Shown here: positions 45,177 to 57,292 of the stretch, piece by piece | How the letters are laid out: each line of letters starts with the position of its first letter | How positions within the stretch are numbered: the first letter of the stretch is position 1 | DNA from: Tetragonia tetragonoides | Taxonomy: Eukaryota > Streptophyta > Magnoliopsida > Caryophyllales > Aizoaceae | NCBI GenBank assembly: GCA_038025085.1 | Contig: CM076140.1 | Coordinates: 33,266,001-33,330,000 of the forward strand | Reading direction: 5' to 3' | Length of the DNA stretch: 64,000 nt | The notes under the pieces: model-generated | Told to the model about the DNA's origin: nothing | Database searches by the model: none | What the model saw: the letters and a program-made list of their open reading frames with translations, nothing else | Made by a program: the position numbers and the translations under genes

Positions 45177-47148
45177 TTTGTAACACCCCCGAATTTACAA
45201 CGATTTTCTAGGAAATATCGACGTCATTATCCAGGACTCGACATCACTGAACCGTCACAAACCCAAGGGTGCTACTTCAACATTTATGACTAAGGTGTAA
45301 ATGCGAAGTAGAAAGAAAGACCAGGTATCCCAAAGCGAAACTAAGGTTAATAAAAACATTATCCAACATTGTCTAACTAGTGAACTTAAATTGTTATCCA
45401 ATATATATAGCCCAAAACACACGGGCGATAATCCAAATCAAACCAGATTTCAAAAGCGGAAACTTAATAAGTACGCCAAGCTTAAGACATCCTCACTCGT
45501 CATTACCTGCACATTTAATTTCCATGACGGAAATAGAAAAGGAAAACAAAACAAAAATCAGAAAAACTGAGTAATTGACATACAAACCCAGTAAAAACCT
45601 TTTTGCAAACCTTACCGAGGTTTTCGAAGAATCTTTCAAATTCTTTTGCACTCACACATAAAAAATAGTCTTATAAGACACCTCATTGAATATTATCTTA
45701 CTTAATGATTACACAAGACATAATACATCTTGAAGAGTAATAAGAGAGCTAGACAAGCTGTTTGGTTAAATACCAAGACACGACACTCATCTTTACATAT
45801 GCCGAGGACGTAACATTTGCCACGTTTATGAAGGCAAAGCCTTGAATAATAATCTTGCCATGGACTTAAAGACTCTAGTGTGCACACTACCTCGAGGTAA
45901 CTCATGGTTTGTCAAGAGGACTTACTCGTGATCAGTCCTGAATACAACATCGTTGTATCCATAATGAGAGAGTAAAAGTTTTGAAAATTACTCATCCCTT
46001 GAGTAACACTCATTAGTGCACTCCGAAACTCGACTACTCCAAGGGATCCATTAGGAGTCTTATTCTCTTTATTAATTAGATTTAACATGCGAGGTTCAAT
46101 AAGAACTCAAAGACATAATAATATCAAAGGAACTAAGAGTCCAATTTAACTTATATCCAAGTTAACATGATTGACCACCAATTTATGCAATTGGGCAGTT
46201 AATGGATTATAATAGAAATCCGGCAGCACTTCGGCTGTTCGGCACAATAACATGATTCCACTTTATCAAGTAACCATATCAACATATAAGGTCTATGTAA
46301 TACACACGACCAGCGACACATCATAATTTCATATGACGTACCTAATTCATGTATAGAAGCAATTAAATTCATAATTCATGAATTACTTCAATAATTAACA
46401 TATGAGTTATTCAACATCATATAAATTCAATTATCATGATTATACATCATAAGCAAATACAATCAGCGTACATGCTCAAAATAATATAAATTATAATCAT
46501 AATTTAAACGAGAAAATAATTAAATCATGCATTGCATATATAATTAACAATTATTCACAACTAGCATGTAGCAACAACAAACTATTTTGTTTGGGATTTA
46601 GAAGAAGGTTCGCATGTTAGCTTACATCTGTCTAACGCTCCTAAATGTAATCAAGAGTCCTACGAATCGTCGAGTTGACGAATGGGTCTCGCATCCTAAT
46701 TAAAATAAATTACCGGTTCAGTATACCTAATTCATAAAATCAAGAAGGTGTTGAAAATTGAATCTGTCAACCCCATTAAATTCTTTTAATTTTTCTTACC
46801 AATCTAGACTTCTGAAAATCGATAATCGGATTTGTAAAACTCCGTAAACAATTCAAATAAGAAATCAAAACTGCTAAAAATCGAATAATAATTTAATTTA
46901 ATTAAATAATAATTCAGTTTAATTCAATTTAATTAAACAAGAAATCAAAACTGCTGAAAATCAAATAATAATTCAATTTAATTTCTTTATTCTTTTATTT
47001 TCAAAAATCCACTTCAAGAACACGAAAACGAAAACAACAATCACGACCTCCCAAGCTCACCCACCACCACCAGGCGTGGCCGGACCTCCCTTGGTCTCAC
47101 GGTCGGCGATGGTTGACCAGCGGTAGAACGCCGGTGGTGGAGTTCACG

Positions 47149-47236
<88 letters not shown>
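47149..47236 (+). repeat. (GA)n microsatellite in the H LTR
   Basis: About 44 ga units. It reads as (CT)n in the H transcript. Confidence 0.95.
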
Positions 47237-47240
<4 letters not shown>

Positions 47241-47510
47241 CAAGGGAGGTGTGCGATGTGGCCGGGCTGCAGCCACTCGCCTGCACCAACACCAGTCCCG
47301 GCGAAGGGAAAGACGGCCAAGGCGACTGTGGTCCGGCACTGTCCCGACGAGCGCACAAAAAACAGGGGAGGAGAGAGACTGTGCGAAAATAGGGGAAGGG
47401 GAACGCACGCGAGGAGAGAGAAAGAGAGGGAGAGGGAGCGCCGGCCACGTGGCTTGGCTTCGGTGACTCACTGGCGGTGGACCTCCTGGTGGTCGCCTGT
47501 CAGTTTCGAG

Positions 47511-47512
<2 letters not shown>

Positions 47513-47581
<69 letters not shown>
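47513..47581 (+). repeat. (GA)n microsatellite in the H LTR, second
   Basis: About 34 ga units, just downstream of the predicted H transcription start on the minus strand. Confidence 0.95.
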
Positions 47582-47585
<4 letters not shown>

Positions 47586-48047
47586 CTTACGTGAGAGAGA
47601 GAAGAGAGAGAAAGAGTTTGTGAGGGAGAAGGGAGAGCACGATTGAGGGAGCACAAAATCTGACCAAAGGGTCCAACGGTGACTTCTTGGTCCTATTTAT
47701 AGTCTCATATTGCCCATGTTTGACTTCACCGTGATCTAGTTGGACTACAACTCTCAAAAATCAGATTTTATTTATTTAATGAAATAACTCACAAAAACTC
47801 GATTTTCATAAATACACTATTTAAATTATAAATAGTAATTGCTCTCAAATGAGCAAAGCGATCTAAATACTAAATCGTTGAAATAATTTAAATCATGAAA
47901 TTAATAATATTTATTACTATGATCTCAATAATTTAATGACGAGAGTAATCTCAAATACGAGAATTGCATTATCGCAAAAAGTTACGATAAATATTTGTAA
48001 AAATGCCTTTAAATCATAATAAACATAGAAAATATCGGGGTATCACA

Positions 48048-48244
48048 ATTATCGGTTTCTTATTGAGCCAGGAGTGTGTGACACGTGGCATTCTTTTGTT
48101 GGATGTGATAGATGAAGATCATGGGACAGATAGACTTTGACTTTTTAGAAAGCTTGGTGATACATGTCTTCTCAGAAGATTCTCTTATTGATATTCTCAT
48201 CCTACGTGACAACCTATACAATTGAGATTTTTTTTTTTACTAAA
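48048..48244. other. Flank of element H
   Basis: Short A/T-rich flank. No gene or repeat structure recognised. It would carry the H target duplication, which cannot be confirmed without the other end. Confidence 0.4.
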
Positions 48245-48543
48245 AGTGTGTTCAGCAACTAGCTTTTGGATAGTTGTTAGTGGTTTGAATTAGTCAAACC
48301 ACTACTTATCCTAATTTGTTGCGTACAATGACTAGCTTTTAGTAGTAGTTGTTACCTATTAGAGTAATGTTTTTGCAAATCTAATGAAATTCCCCTTTCA
48401 TCTCCAAAAGTTAGTTGTTGGAATTATTTAGGCATTTGATTCTGATTCTATCCCATTATTTTTAATAATAAATAATATTAATACGTCCTTTTAAGTCATT
48501 GTACATCAATCAGCTACCAAAACCGCTAACTTTACCGAACACT
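48245..48543. mobile_element. Possible MITE
   Basis: Left end gtgtgttcagcaactagc and right end gctaactttaccgaacac are imperfect inverted repeats about 300 bp apart, with A/T-rich contents. No clear target duplication. It may be a hAT-type MITE. Confidence 0.35.
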
Positions 48544-48579
48544 CAACCAATTATATATTGCAGGATTTATCAGGGGTTA

Positions 48580-48780
48580 TTATAATAATGGGATAGTATA
48601 TTAGAGAATTATATATATATATATATATATATATGATTTTTTGTTTACAGAGTTAGGAGATTATGTCTATGCTCTAGGTTCATTGAATCTCTACATATTG
48701 TACTCTATATAAGTAACGTTCTTCAGATCAATAATACTGGATTGCTATCCCTAATTACTTAACATAAACTTTTTCCTCCA
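48580..48780 (+). repeat. Copia-like LTR remnant
   Basis: gggatagtatattagagaat, an (AT)n run (48609-48634), gttaggagattatg, then ctctatataagtaac and tcttcagatcaataata. This looks like the promoter and end of a copia-type LTR. A weaker relative is at 51730-51835. Confidence 0.4.
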
Positions 48781-49374
48781 AAATACCCCTAACATAACTT
48801 ATCTCAAGCTCGACTCTCCCCCTCGTCTCTCTCCTGGCTTATTAAAGGAACAATCAAGAATTCAAGATAACGAAGTAGTGAATATTCATGCACTTAATTG
48901 ATGCACGAGAAGGGATGTGCAAATTGTCTTAAAAAATTAAAATTGTTGATCCGCTTAACCGATTAGTGGTTGTTAGCAATTTGGTAGTTGGTAATTGCAA
49001 GGCCCAGATTCATATTGGGTTGTAAAATTATTACTTGGATGATTTTGGTGATTGTATTTGATTGAATAATGGGGAGATCCATTGAAAGAAGTAATCATGA
49101 AAACTCTTGTCGGCTGCTGAGAACCACTACCACCCCTTCCCATGACCAGAACTGGGTGAATCAGGAGGAAGTCACGACTACCGAAAACTCGTGACTTTCT
49201 CCCGAGTCAACCAATCTCCTCTCTCTTCTGCCCAACCGCCTCACCCAAACCCCCATATCCCAGTCGCCTCCAACAAACCCCCATATCCTAGTCGCCTCCA
49301 TCCAACCCCATCTACTGAACTATTATTACAAACCCTTAATTAGTTGATTATAAGAAGAAAAAATAGTTTGTATA
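48781..49374. other. No recognised feature
   Basis: Mixed A/T-rich sequence with a C-rich stretch (ccaaaccccatatcccagtcgcctcc, partly duplicated at 49245-49305). No ORF or terminal repeats found. Confidence 0.5.
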
Positions 49375-49383
49375 ATGATTTAA

Positions 49384-50635
49384 GGGAAATACCAATTGGT
49401 GTCCTTGTGGTTAGGACTTTTCCAATGGGTGCCCAAAACTTGTAACCAAATCCAGAGAATTCATTGTGAAATTTGAATGTTTACTCCGTCTACTCATTTA
49501 TCATTTTTCGTCACTTCTCCATGAATTCCCCATTTTGCCCTTAATGAAACGCAACATAGCTCCCTCCAAACTCATTTATCATGTGTTTTTTGCTGAAGCT
49601 TCAGAAGAGCAACTTGTGCTGATCATGATTGTTTTGGAACAATTCGGATCGGGACAAGAAATTAATTGGGAAAAGTCATCCTTATTTTTTTCCCCAAATA
49701 TTTGCATTAACATGGTCCAAAGGCTTGAGATGTTGAGCAAAATTCTCAAAAATTCAGAGCTTGGTGTAAATGAACTCTAAAGCCAATTTTCAACTTTAAA
49801 ATGCTGCCAAAGGTACATGAACCCTAAATCCCCAAATACATATGCCCGAAAATCCGAAAGAACCAATTTCATTTCTTAAATGCTATTACAACCCCAACTA
49901 CAATGAAAATAAAAACCCAATTATTTTCAGCCTTGTCTGAATTTTTCTTCAATTCTTACAATAAAAAAAAAACCCCAACTAAAACCCCAAAAAAAAAAAC
50001 TCAAAGTGACGAGTACTTCAATCATTCTCTTCCGGTTGTTCAAAATTCTCTTGAATTCTTTAACATTGTTCTTCACCTCGATATCAAAATTCCAAATTTT
50101 CACTTCAGTGTTTGTTTCTTCAAAAGCTTTGTTTCTACTGTTGCCTCTATCTGGGTGTGACAACACATGTGAATTGTTCAACCACTTGAGATCAGTAGCT
50201 CAGGCTTTCTAGGATTTCGGCCACACCACTTTTTTTTTTACCGTGAGTGTGTTTGGGGGTGTAGAAGAAGAACCACGAGAAGAAGACGACGCCGTGGATA
50301 TGTCTTTTTTTTTAGGGTCCTCACATATTTCATTTGAGGAAGAAGGGACTTCGCTTGGGTATATGTTTTAAAAAGATACGTGAATGTGAGATGGAAAATA
50401 GGAGGGTATTTTTAAGGGCAATTTTGGCAGTTTTTTTAGTGCATAAATGACCCCAACACCACCAATTGAGTTTATAATAGCCACGTTAACAATATCTAAC
50501 GAAAAGTGACGGAAATTGATAAATAAGGAGACCAAGTAAACATTTAATTTTGCAAGGTATTCTCTGAATTTTGTTCCATGTTTTGGGCACTCATTGGAAA
50601 AGTCCTAACCACGGCGGCACTAATTGGAATTTTCC
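49384..50635. mobile_element. MULE-type non-autonomous transposon
   Basis: Terminal inverted repeats of about 55 bp (left gggaaataccaattggtgtc..., right inverse ggaaaattccaattagtgcc...; shared core gtggttaggacttttccaat). Flanks are atgatttaa (49375-49383) and atcatttaa (50636-50644), a 9-bp target duplication with one mismatch. 1,252 bp with no transposase. A fragment of LINE RT is inside. The TSD size and long TIRs indicate Mutator-like. Confidence 0.75.
49574..49760 (+). pseudogene. LINE reverse transcriptase fragment inside the MULE
   Basis: Reads FFAEASEEQLVLIMIVLEQFGSGQEINWEKSSLFFSPN, the region just after the FADD active site of plant L1-type RTs. The catalytic motif and everything upstream are missing. 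Either captured by the MULE or a LINE scrap it was built around. Confidence 0.6.
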
Positions 50636-50644
50636 ATCATTTAA

Positions 50645-51829
50645 TTTTAGGTGTATCATTTATGATGATTTAGGAGTTATCATTCATGATAATTTATTTT
50701 TTTCTTTTCAAGATGAATATAGTGGAAGAGATTAGAGAGTAAAATAAATGAGAGGAGATTACTCTTTCTCAATTGAAAATGGCAATTTGGGAAATATCAC
50801 AATAAAACTTTTTGCGTTTAGTAATTCAGTATTTACTTAAGAAGTTCCGTAATAATATGATAAAGGAATTGTGTAGAATTCTCATTTAGATGGTATCAGA
50901 GTAGTTATTTTCCTCGTAGCCTAAAAACTCTAACTTCTACTAAACATTTATTTTCTAGACAATTTTTTTCCTCTTTTAAATCCCCATTTCCTTAATAACT
51001 CTACATGGTGCAATAACCTGTTGTCATGAATCTCACCACATGCCTCAGTCCCCTATCATGCCTTACCAGTGCTTCCTACTCGTGTGTCATATGCACCATT
51101 ACCTACCTCCAAGGTACATCTGGCCAAACTAGAGCCTGCCCATGATAGATTCTTCATCCTCATCATGTTGTCCTCAACGTTTATCTATTCTCTCCCTCCG
51201 TTATATTTCACATTGCTGATTACCAAATACCATTCTATATGTTCTAATTTTAGATGCACTCTCCTCTAATCAGATTCTTCTTATTCACTCTTCAGATCCT
51301 TTTATTCTCAATTTCTCACAAAACTAAATGTGTTTTTTTTCATACTTTAATGTGCAAACATTTGGTAGTCTACAGCAAATGTCTCTTATCTTCATATCCC
51401 CCTTCCTCTCTCTATTCTCTTTTTGAATGTAGGAACCTATAATTTCTTTGGGAGTTGATGGCTTGGTTCTTTATATGGTTGAGTAACTCTTGAGTTGTGC
51501 CTCCCACATATTCTTTCCCGGGAGTAGACAGTTCAATAGTTGGTAATCTAATCAAATTTGAGCTATGCCTCTCCGTCAAATAATGCTACAAATTTATACC
51601 CGTTGTTTCTCTTAATAGAATGCTATGTCTTCCCTATCTATAACCTATTAAGTCAATCTAGATTCATCTCTCTCCCTCTAATCCATTGAGACTTTCCTCT
51701 CTTCACATTCTAGTCATTGGCTGAATTATTTACAATAATGTGACAATATATTAGAGAATAATATCTATCTGTATTTAAGATATTATGTTTAGATTGTTGG
51801 GAGATTATTTCTGTAGATGGTTTAATTTC
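50645..51829. other. Old retroelement debris, mostly unassigned
   Basis: tggtatcagag at 50891-50901 looks like an iMet primer site. At 51733-51830, acaatatattagagaata...gttgggagattat resembles the LTR remnant at 48580-48780, so a decayed copia-like element may span this region. Nothing coding was recognised; ORFs at 51069-51442 have no known motif. Confidence 0.3.
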
Positions 51830-52045
51830 ATTAATAAAAAGGGTAAAGCTACTTGGATTCAATTAGGGGACCAGAATAACAAGTAGTTTTATTCAGTACT
51901 CAAGGTAATAAGGACCAAAAACAGAGTTAATACTATTCAGAATTCTGCAGGTAAGTGGCTCTATGATTATAAGTTGGTTATTAAGCAATTTGTGAATTGT
52001 TATAAAAGTATGCATGGTGAAAATGATTGTTTGAGACAAAAAGCT
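51830..52045 (+). pseudogene. Plus-strand LINE ORF2 fragment
   Basis: Reads KGKATWIQLGDQNNK-stop-FYSVLKVIRTKNRVNTIQN and continues to INCYKSMHG-like sequence. It is homologous to the KSKAKWVQLGDGNTQFFHAIMKQRR region between endonuclease and RT of LINE L1 below. Opposite orientation and more diverged; contains a TAG. Confidence 0.65.
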
Positions 52046-52099
52046 CATTAATGGGTTAATAGACTGGTGCTAAATTGACATCTAGGTACAAGTATCTCA

Positions 52100-52260
52100 C
52101 TACAACAAAATACTTCAGTAGTGACGGAAATTTTGTGATGGGTGGTCCACAAGCCACAAATATTGCTACACTTTAAGCCGTCACTAAAATTTCAAAAATA
52201 TTACTACAGCTTAAACTGTCACAAATGATTTCCATGCGTCAGTATTACAATACCCTCATT
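52100..52260 (+). mobile_element. One end of a CACTA-type element
   Basis: CACTACAACAAAA followed by agtgacgg / ccgtcactaaaa type subterminal inverted motifs. The matching far end was not found before LINE L0, so it is a truncated copy or its other end is lost. Confidence 0.45.
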
Positions 52261-52794
52261 TTAAATTCGAAAACCCAAAAGTTTGGGCTCAAATTTCGCT
52301 TGCCTCCCACATTGAGTGCCTAAAGTTTTCGTAGTAAGCTAAAAGTAGCATTTTCTGCTACATGAGATAAAGGAATTAAATATTAAGATATCTAACATTT
52401 CATTACAATATAATATTCCTTTAGTTCCACCTAGGGTTCCCAGTGCCACTTTCACACAAACAAACTAGCTCCTTCATTCTCTATCTTTTCTCCACAAGTT
52501 CTCCTTCTCTTACTAGTATGAAAATCTTCACCCAATCGAGTCATCAAATTCTCATACCCTTCACCAATGATTTTTATAGATCAAATTCAAATCCCTAAAT
52601 TAGCATAAGAAAAAAATATCCAACATAAATGATGAAACTGCATCAGATAGGAATATCGAACCAGCCGAGACAATGAGCATCAATGGGACAAAATTGAGGA
52701 TTTTTATTAAATGATGAAAATTGGGGTAAAAACTCATTATGGTATGTCATCCAACGCAACACCTTGTTCCATGATGCAGCACCTTGTCCCAGGT
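52261..52794. other. No recognised feature
   Basis: A/T-rich; may be the interior of the CACTA fragment. Near 52740-52800 a short repeated phrase (caacaccttgttcca, cagcaccttgtccca) borders the truncated LINE L0. Confidence 0.4.
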
Positions 52795-53379
52795 CCCAAG
52801 AACATACACAACCAATGCTTGACTCCAATAACTAATTTCAGATTGAATATCACAGGATTTAATTTCCCCAACTACCTTTCCTTCCTCCATCACAGGTTCA
52901 ACGAATTCAAATTTAAAACCAGCATTTCTTAATTTTGAGACATCAAATTTCTCCCAAGCTGAAGGGTTACCTTATTCAGAAAAATGGAGGTGGTCCTCAG
53001 CTTCCTCTGTTGTAGTTACCTCATCATCGCATGAGAAATGGGTTTTAGCTTTGTCTTGCATCTTCGATAACCACGAGTTAATCTTCTCTCTAGCTAATTC
53101 CAGTTGCTGCACTGTCCCAGATTGCAATTCAGGGGTCATAATCTCAGGAGCTTCCAGTTCATTAGTAAGATTGTGTACAACTCGATCCAAATTGGGCCTC
53201 TCACTACTGTTACATCGCTGATTGTTTGTTATTTTGACTGGACTTGGTGGTGCTTCATCATCGCCATGGTTATCCGCCCCCTTCTTAGCCTTTTCCATCC
53301 TCGCCATGAACTCAGAGCTCGTTAATGGCTAACGGGAGCTAGAGAGAGGAGAGAGCATTCTAGAGAGAGAAACTACGAT
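52795..53379 (-). mobile_element. LINE L0: 5' part of an L1-type LINE
   Basis: Minus strand: 5' leader of gagaga type, then an ORF1 start at 53307 (MARMEKAKKGADNHGDDEAPP) closely related to L1 ORF1 (LDRVV-NL-ELEAPE-MTPE, QQLELAREKINSWLSKM). Homology continues in frame past a TAA at 52974-52972 through SAWEKFDVSKLRNAGF to about SYWSQALVVYVLG, then stops near 52795. ORF2 and the 3' end are gone. Its 5' end abuts the 12-mer GCGATGCCAATG, like the other copies. Confidence 0.8.
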
Positions 53380-53391
53380 GCGATGCCAATG
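53380..53391 (+). repeat. LINE target site / duplication GCGATGCCAATG
   Basis: This single 12-mer is both the 5'-side duplication of L0 and the 3'-side duplication of L1; the L1 poly(T) starts right after it. It equals 58756-58767, 59058-59069, 62531-62542, 62899-62910 and 63201-63212. Confidence 0.9.
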
Positions 53392-53896
53392 TTTTTTTTT
53401 TTGGTGCAAGTCAGAAATTGTATTATTGCTAACTGTAACGTAACATGATTACATCCCATAGGCAATGTAAAATCAAGGCCACCTACTAGGTAGGGTTCCT
53501 TTTTTCTACATCCCTTTACTACCTTACAAACCTACAATAGACCTAGAGCAACTGAGTACAAGCAGTGGTTCCCCATATCAAAAACACAACAAAATAAACC
53601 AAATTATTCCTGACTTACAACAAAATACATAACATAGTAAACTAAAATATTATAGATTCTCTAGCCTTGCTGAGTTCCTGGATTTCTGTTTCTTCCACTT
53701 TCTGCCTATCTGCTGACATCTAATTCTGATTTTCCTGGTGAAACTGCTGCATGAATTTCTTCACTGATTCTCTAGCCTTGCTGATCTGCTTGATTCTGCT
53801 ACTTCCTCTTTCTGTTTTGCTTCTGCCAATTGATTCTGGATTATCTTCTGTAACATTGCTGCATGAATTTCTGCATCTACAACACACAAATGGAAT

Positions 53897-56800
53897 TTAC
53901 AGATTTCTTATCCATCTTTTATCCTTGCTGTTTAGCTTCCTGTTGCTACTGCACTGTTGAATTCTGATTCTGATTATCAGCTGAATCTGCTGAATAACCT
54001 GTGACATTGACATTCTGCTCCTCTCAAAGCACATCAGGTTCCAGCTTCTCCATACCCAGTACACAGCTGCTGCAATCCCTGCTACATACACTTCTTTCCT
54101 GAATCTCGAGCAATTTCTGTCGACTAACCCAGTTGAGCATTCCCTGGGTTGTGTTTGCTCTTGCAGATATTTTCAGCCAAGTCTTTAGCTGGTTCAGTGC
54201 CTCTGTTGAAACATTACAGCTGAAAAACAAATGGCTATGATTTTCTGTTTCCATTTTGCATAAGTAGCAGATGGTGTCACCATTTAGGAATCCCATTTTC
54301 TGCAGCCTATCCTTGGTCAGCAGGCTACCCATTTGGGCCAACCATAAACAGAAGCTTTACCTAGGTACAGTAATCTTCCCCCGGATCAGGTCAGCATGTC
54401 TGGATTTTGGCAAATTCCCCATCAATACCCTGTATCCACTAGCAGCAGAGTATATTCCATTTTGAGTATCCTTGCACATTCCTCTGGTTGTATAATGGCC
54501 CTGGAAGTGGCTTTTGATCTTGTTGAGCTTTGTCCAGTACCAACTAGCTCCCCACACAGAAGCATAGTTCCAAAAATTGTTTCCTTTCAAATACACTCCA
54601 TTAATCCATTAAACCCACAGTGTGTCTTTTTTTGTGGCTAAATCCCATATATGCTTCCCATTTAGGGCTATATTAAACCATTTGCAATGTTTAATATTTA
54701 TGCCACCATTTCTTCTTGGTCTACAGACTACATCCCAGGCAACCAGGCTTATTTTGTGCTTTTGGTCAGTAGTCCCCCATAAAAAGAATCTGCATTTTTG
54801 CTCTATACTTTTCAGTACCCCAGCAGGCTTGATAAAAATGCTTGACCAGTATACATGTATAGATAATAACACAGAATTTATTAATTGTGCCCTTCCTGCA
54901 TATGAGAGGTTTCTGGAAGCCCAAATATGTAGTTTTTTTGTCATTTTATCCACCAAGCATTCACAGTCTATTTTACTCCATTTTGATGGGGATAGTGGGA
55001 CACCCAGGTATTTCATTGGCAGTGCACCCTCCTGAAACCCTGAGCGACATAGCAACTTATTTTTTTCTTGTTCACTAACACCTGCCACATACATGTTTGA
55101 TTTTTCCTGGTTTGCAAATAGCCCTGTAGCTTGTGAAAAGTAGTTCATGCAGTTCATTAAGATACTCACAGAGTCAGGGGCAGCTTTGCAGAAGCACATC
55201 AAGTCATCAGCAAAGCAGAGGTGACTCAGTGCAAGCTCTTTGCACATGGGGTGCCAGTTGAAACTATTGTCCATGCAAGCTATCTTTAATATTCTTGACA
55301 AATATTCCATAACCAAGACAAAGATTAATGGAGAGATTGGGTCTCCCTGTCTAATGCCACATTTTGCAGTGAAGTATCCATGGACTTCCCCATTCAGATT
55401 GATGCTGAAGCTAGCTGTTTGGATACACTCCAGTATCCAACCACTAAACTTCAGTGGGAAGCCATACCCTTGCAGCATTTCCTTGATAAAACCCCAGTGA
55501 ACTGTGTCATAAGCTTTCCTGAGGTCAATCTTCATCAGGCATCTAGGAGAGGATTGTTTCCTATTATAATGCTTGATTAGATCCTGACAAATCATGATGT
55601 TGTGGACTATTGATCTCTGTGCCACAAAAGCTCCCTGATTCACTGAAATTAGTTCAGGAAGCACTCTTGCCAGTCTCCCACATAGAATCTTGGAGATGCA
55701 CTTGTAGATGGTGTTGCAGCAAGCTATGGGCCTGTAATCAGAAGCCTTTTCAGGACTTGGTATTTTCTGCACAAGACACAAGTTAGTTGCATTCACCTCT
55801 TTGAGCATTTTGGAAGACTCAAAAAAATCAATAATAGCCTCAGTCACTTCCTGTCCCACAGTATGCCAGGCTCCTTTGAAGAAACCTGATCCAAAACCAT
55901 CAGGGCCTGGACTTTTATTACAGTCAATTTCAAACATTGCTCTCTTGACTTCCTCAGCAGTCACAGGGCATTCAGGGTCATTTGTTGGTGTATGTCTAAT
56001 CTGTGTCCTGCTAAAAAGAAACTGTTTTCTGCTGCAGTGACTCTGGTTCCTGAGACTCCTAGCATTTCTCTGTAGAACCCCACAAATTCCTCCACAATCA
56101 AGTTCTGGTCTTCTAAAAGGGTTCCCTCCTGTGTCTTGATGGAGTGCCATCTGTGTTGCTGTCTTCTCTGCTTCATGATTGCATGAAAGAATTGAGTATT
56201 TCCATCCCCTAATTGAACCCATTTTGCCTTGCTCTTTTGTTGTAAGAAGTCCTCAACTGCCATATTCAGCTCATTATACCTCTTTCTGGCTAGCACTTCC
56301 ACCTGCTGTAATGTCTCATTTAGAGTGTCCTGGTTTGCTGCATTTTGAGCCTGATTCATAGTAGTTCTTGCAACCTCAGCTTGAGTTAGGATCCCACTAA
56401 ATTCCTCTCTATTTAGTTTTTTCAGCACTAATCTCACTTTTTTCAGTTTCTGATAAACTCTAAACATTTTTGTGCCTTCTGTTCTGATGTTCCAAGCTTG
56501 CTGCACCATTGCTTGAAATTTAGAGTGGAGGCTCCACATGTTAAAGAATTTAAAGGGGGTATTTCTGTTTTTTGTGAGTTCTTTGTGCAGGGTTAAACAA
56601 ATTGGAGAGTGATCGGACACATCCTCTGGATGGAATTTAAGATCATACTGATCAAATTCCTGAATTCAAAGACTGTTGGCAAAAACCCAATCAATTTTAG
56701 AGTAAACTCTCCCTCCCTTCTCATGCCTGTTGTTCCAAGTGAATTGACACCTAGACCAGCTCAGTTCTATAAGTTTACAATCCTCTAAACAGTCTTTAAA

Positions 56801-57292
56801 GTCTTGTATTTCAGCATATGTGATTGGGGCTCCTCCTTGTCTGTTACCAGATATTAACACATTGTTGAAGTCCCCCCCAACAATCAAGGGTACATTGCAG
56901 TTCAGTGCATAACCAGAAAGGTCCTGCCACAGTTGCTTCCTTTCCTCCTTTTCATTTAGCCCATACACAAAGCTCACCACAAACTCCTTTTTTTTCATAA
57001 TATTAATTACTTTACAAGTCACCATTTGCACAGATGAAAATATCACAACAACATGAAAATAATTTGGTAACCATCTAATCCAGATTCTGCCCAATCTATG
57101 ATTGTTATGGTTGCTATATGATTCCCACCCTGACATGAAATTTTCCTTGCATTTTTCCAAATTAATTAACCTAATTTTAGTTTCTAACAAAACCACCAAG
57201 CCACAATTATTCTTTTTGCAGAAAAGACTTACACCTTTCTGTTTATTAGGGCCATTTAGGCCTCTCACATTCCATATAAGGATCCTATCCAT
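53897..57292 (-). pseudogene. LINE L1 ORF2: endonuclease-reverse transcriptase, broken
   Basis: Apurinic-type endonuclease (ILIWNVRGLN, ETKIR, GGDFNNVL, SDHSPI), linker, RT (NKSPGPDGFGSGFFK, DYRPIACCN, KIDLRKAYDTVHW, active site FADDL) and the zinc-binding end (CYLCKMETENHSHLFFSC). Breaks: TGA at 56668-56666 (Trp in L2), frameshift near 55970, TAA at 54611-54609 (Lys in L2), TAA at 54359-54357 (Gln in L2), frameshift near 54060. The enzyme nicks target DNA and copies LINE RNA at the nick. Confidence 0.92.

Larger units (their letters stand above)
906..48047 (-). mobile_element. Element H: iMet-primed Ty3/gypsy retrotransposon, split by Ogre-A
   Basis: This is the outermost element of the nest, read right to left: 5' LTR 45179-48047, primer site 45163-45176, leader and ORF0 start to 44783. 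It is then interrupted by Ogre-A (3932-44782) and resumes at 3926 with the rest of ORF0, gag and protease down to about 911. CTTGG flanks Ogre-A at 3927-3931 and 44783-44787, so the two halves belong together. RT, RNase H, integrase and the 3' LTR are not in the window; the element is either truncated near 905 or interrupted again. The iMet primer site and gag/PR sequence fit a chromovirus of Tekay/Del or related type, but the clade-defining RT and chromodomain are absent. Confidence 0.7.
45179..48047 (-). repeat. 5' LTR of element H
   Basis: 2869 bp, TGTGATACCCC at 48047 to GGGGGTGTTACA at 45179 on the minus strand. A TATA box (tataaatagg, about 47703-47694) lies upstream of two (CT)n stretches in the predicted transcribed leader. 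The rest is A/T-rich. Long Ser/Leu ORFs through the microsatellites are not genes. The 3' LTR is not in the window. Confidence 0.82.

Noticed and set aside
47041..47656. Long Ser/Leu-rich and Arg/Glu-rich ORFs on both strands of the H LTR
   Set aside because: They are translations of (GA)n/(CT)n microsatellites.
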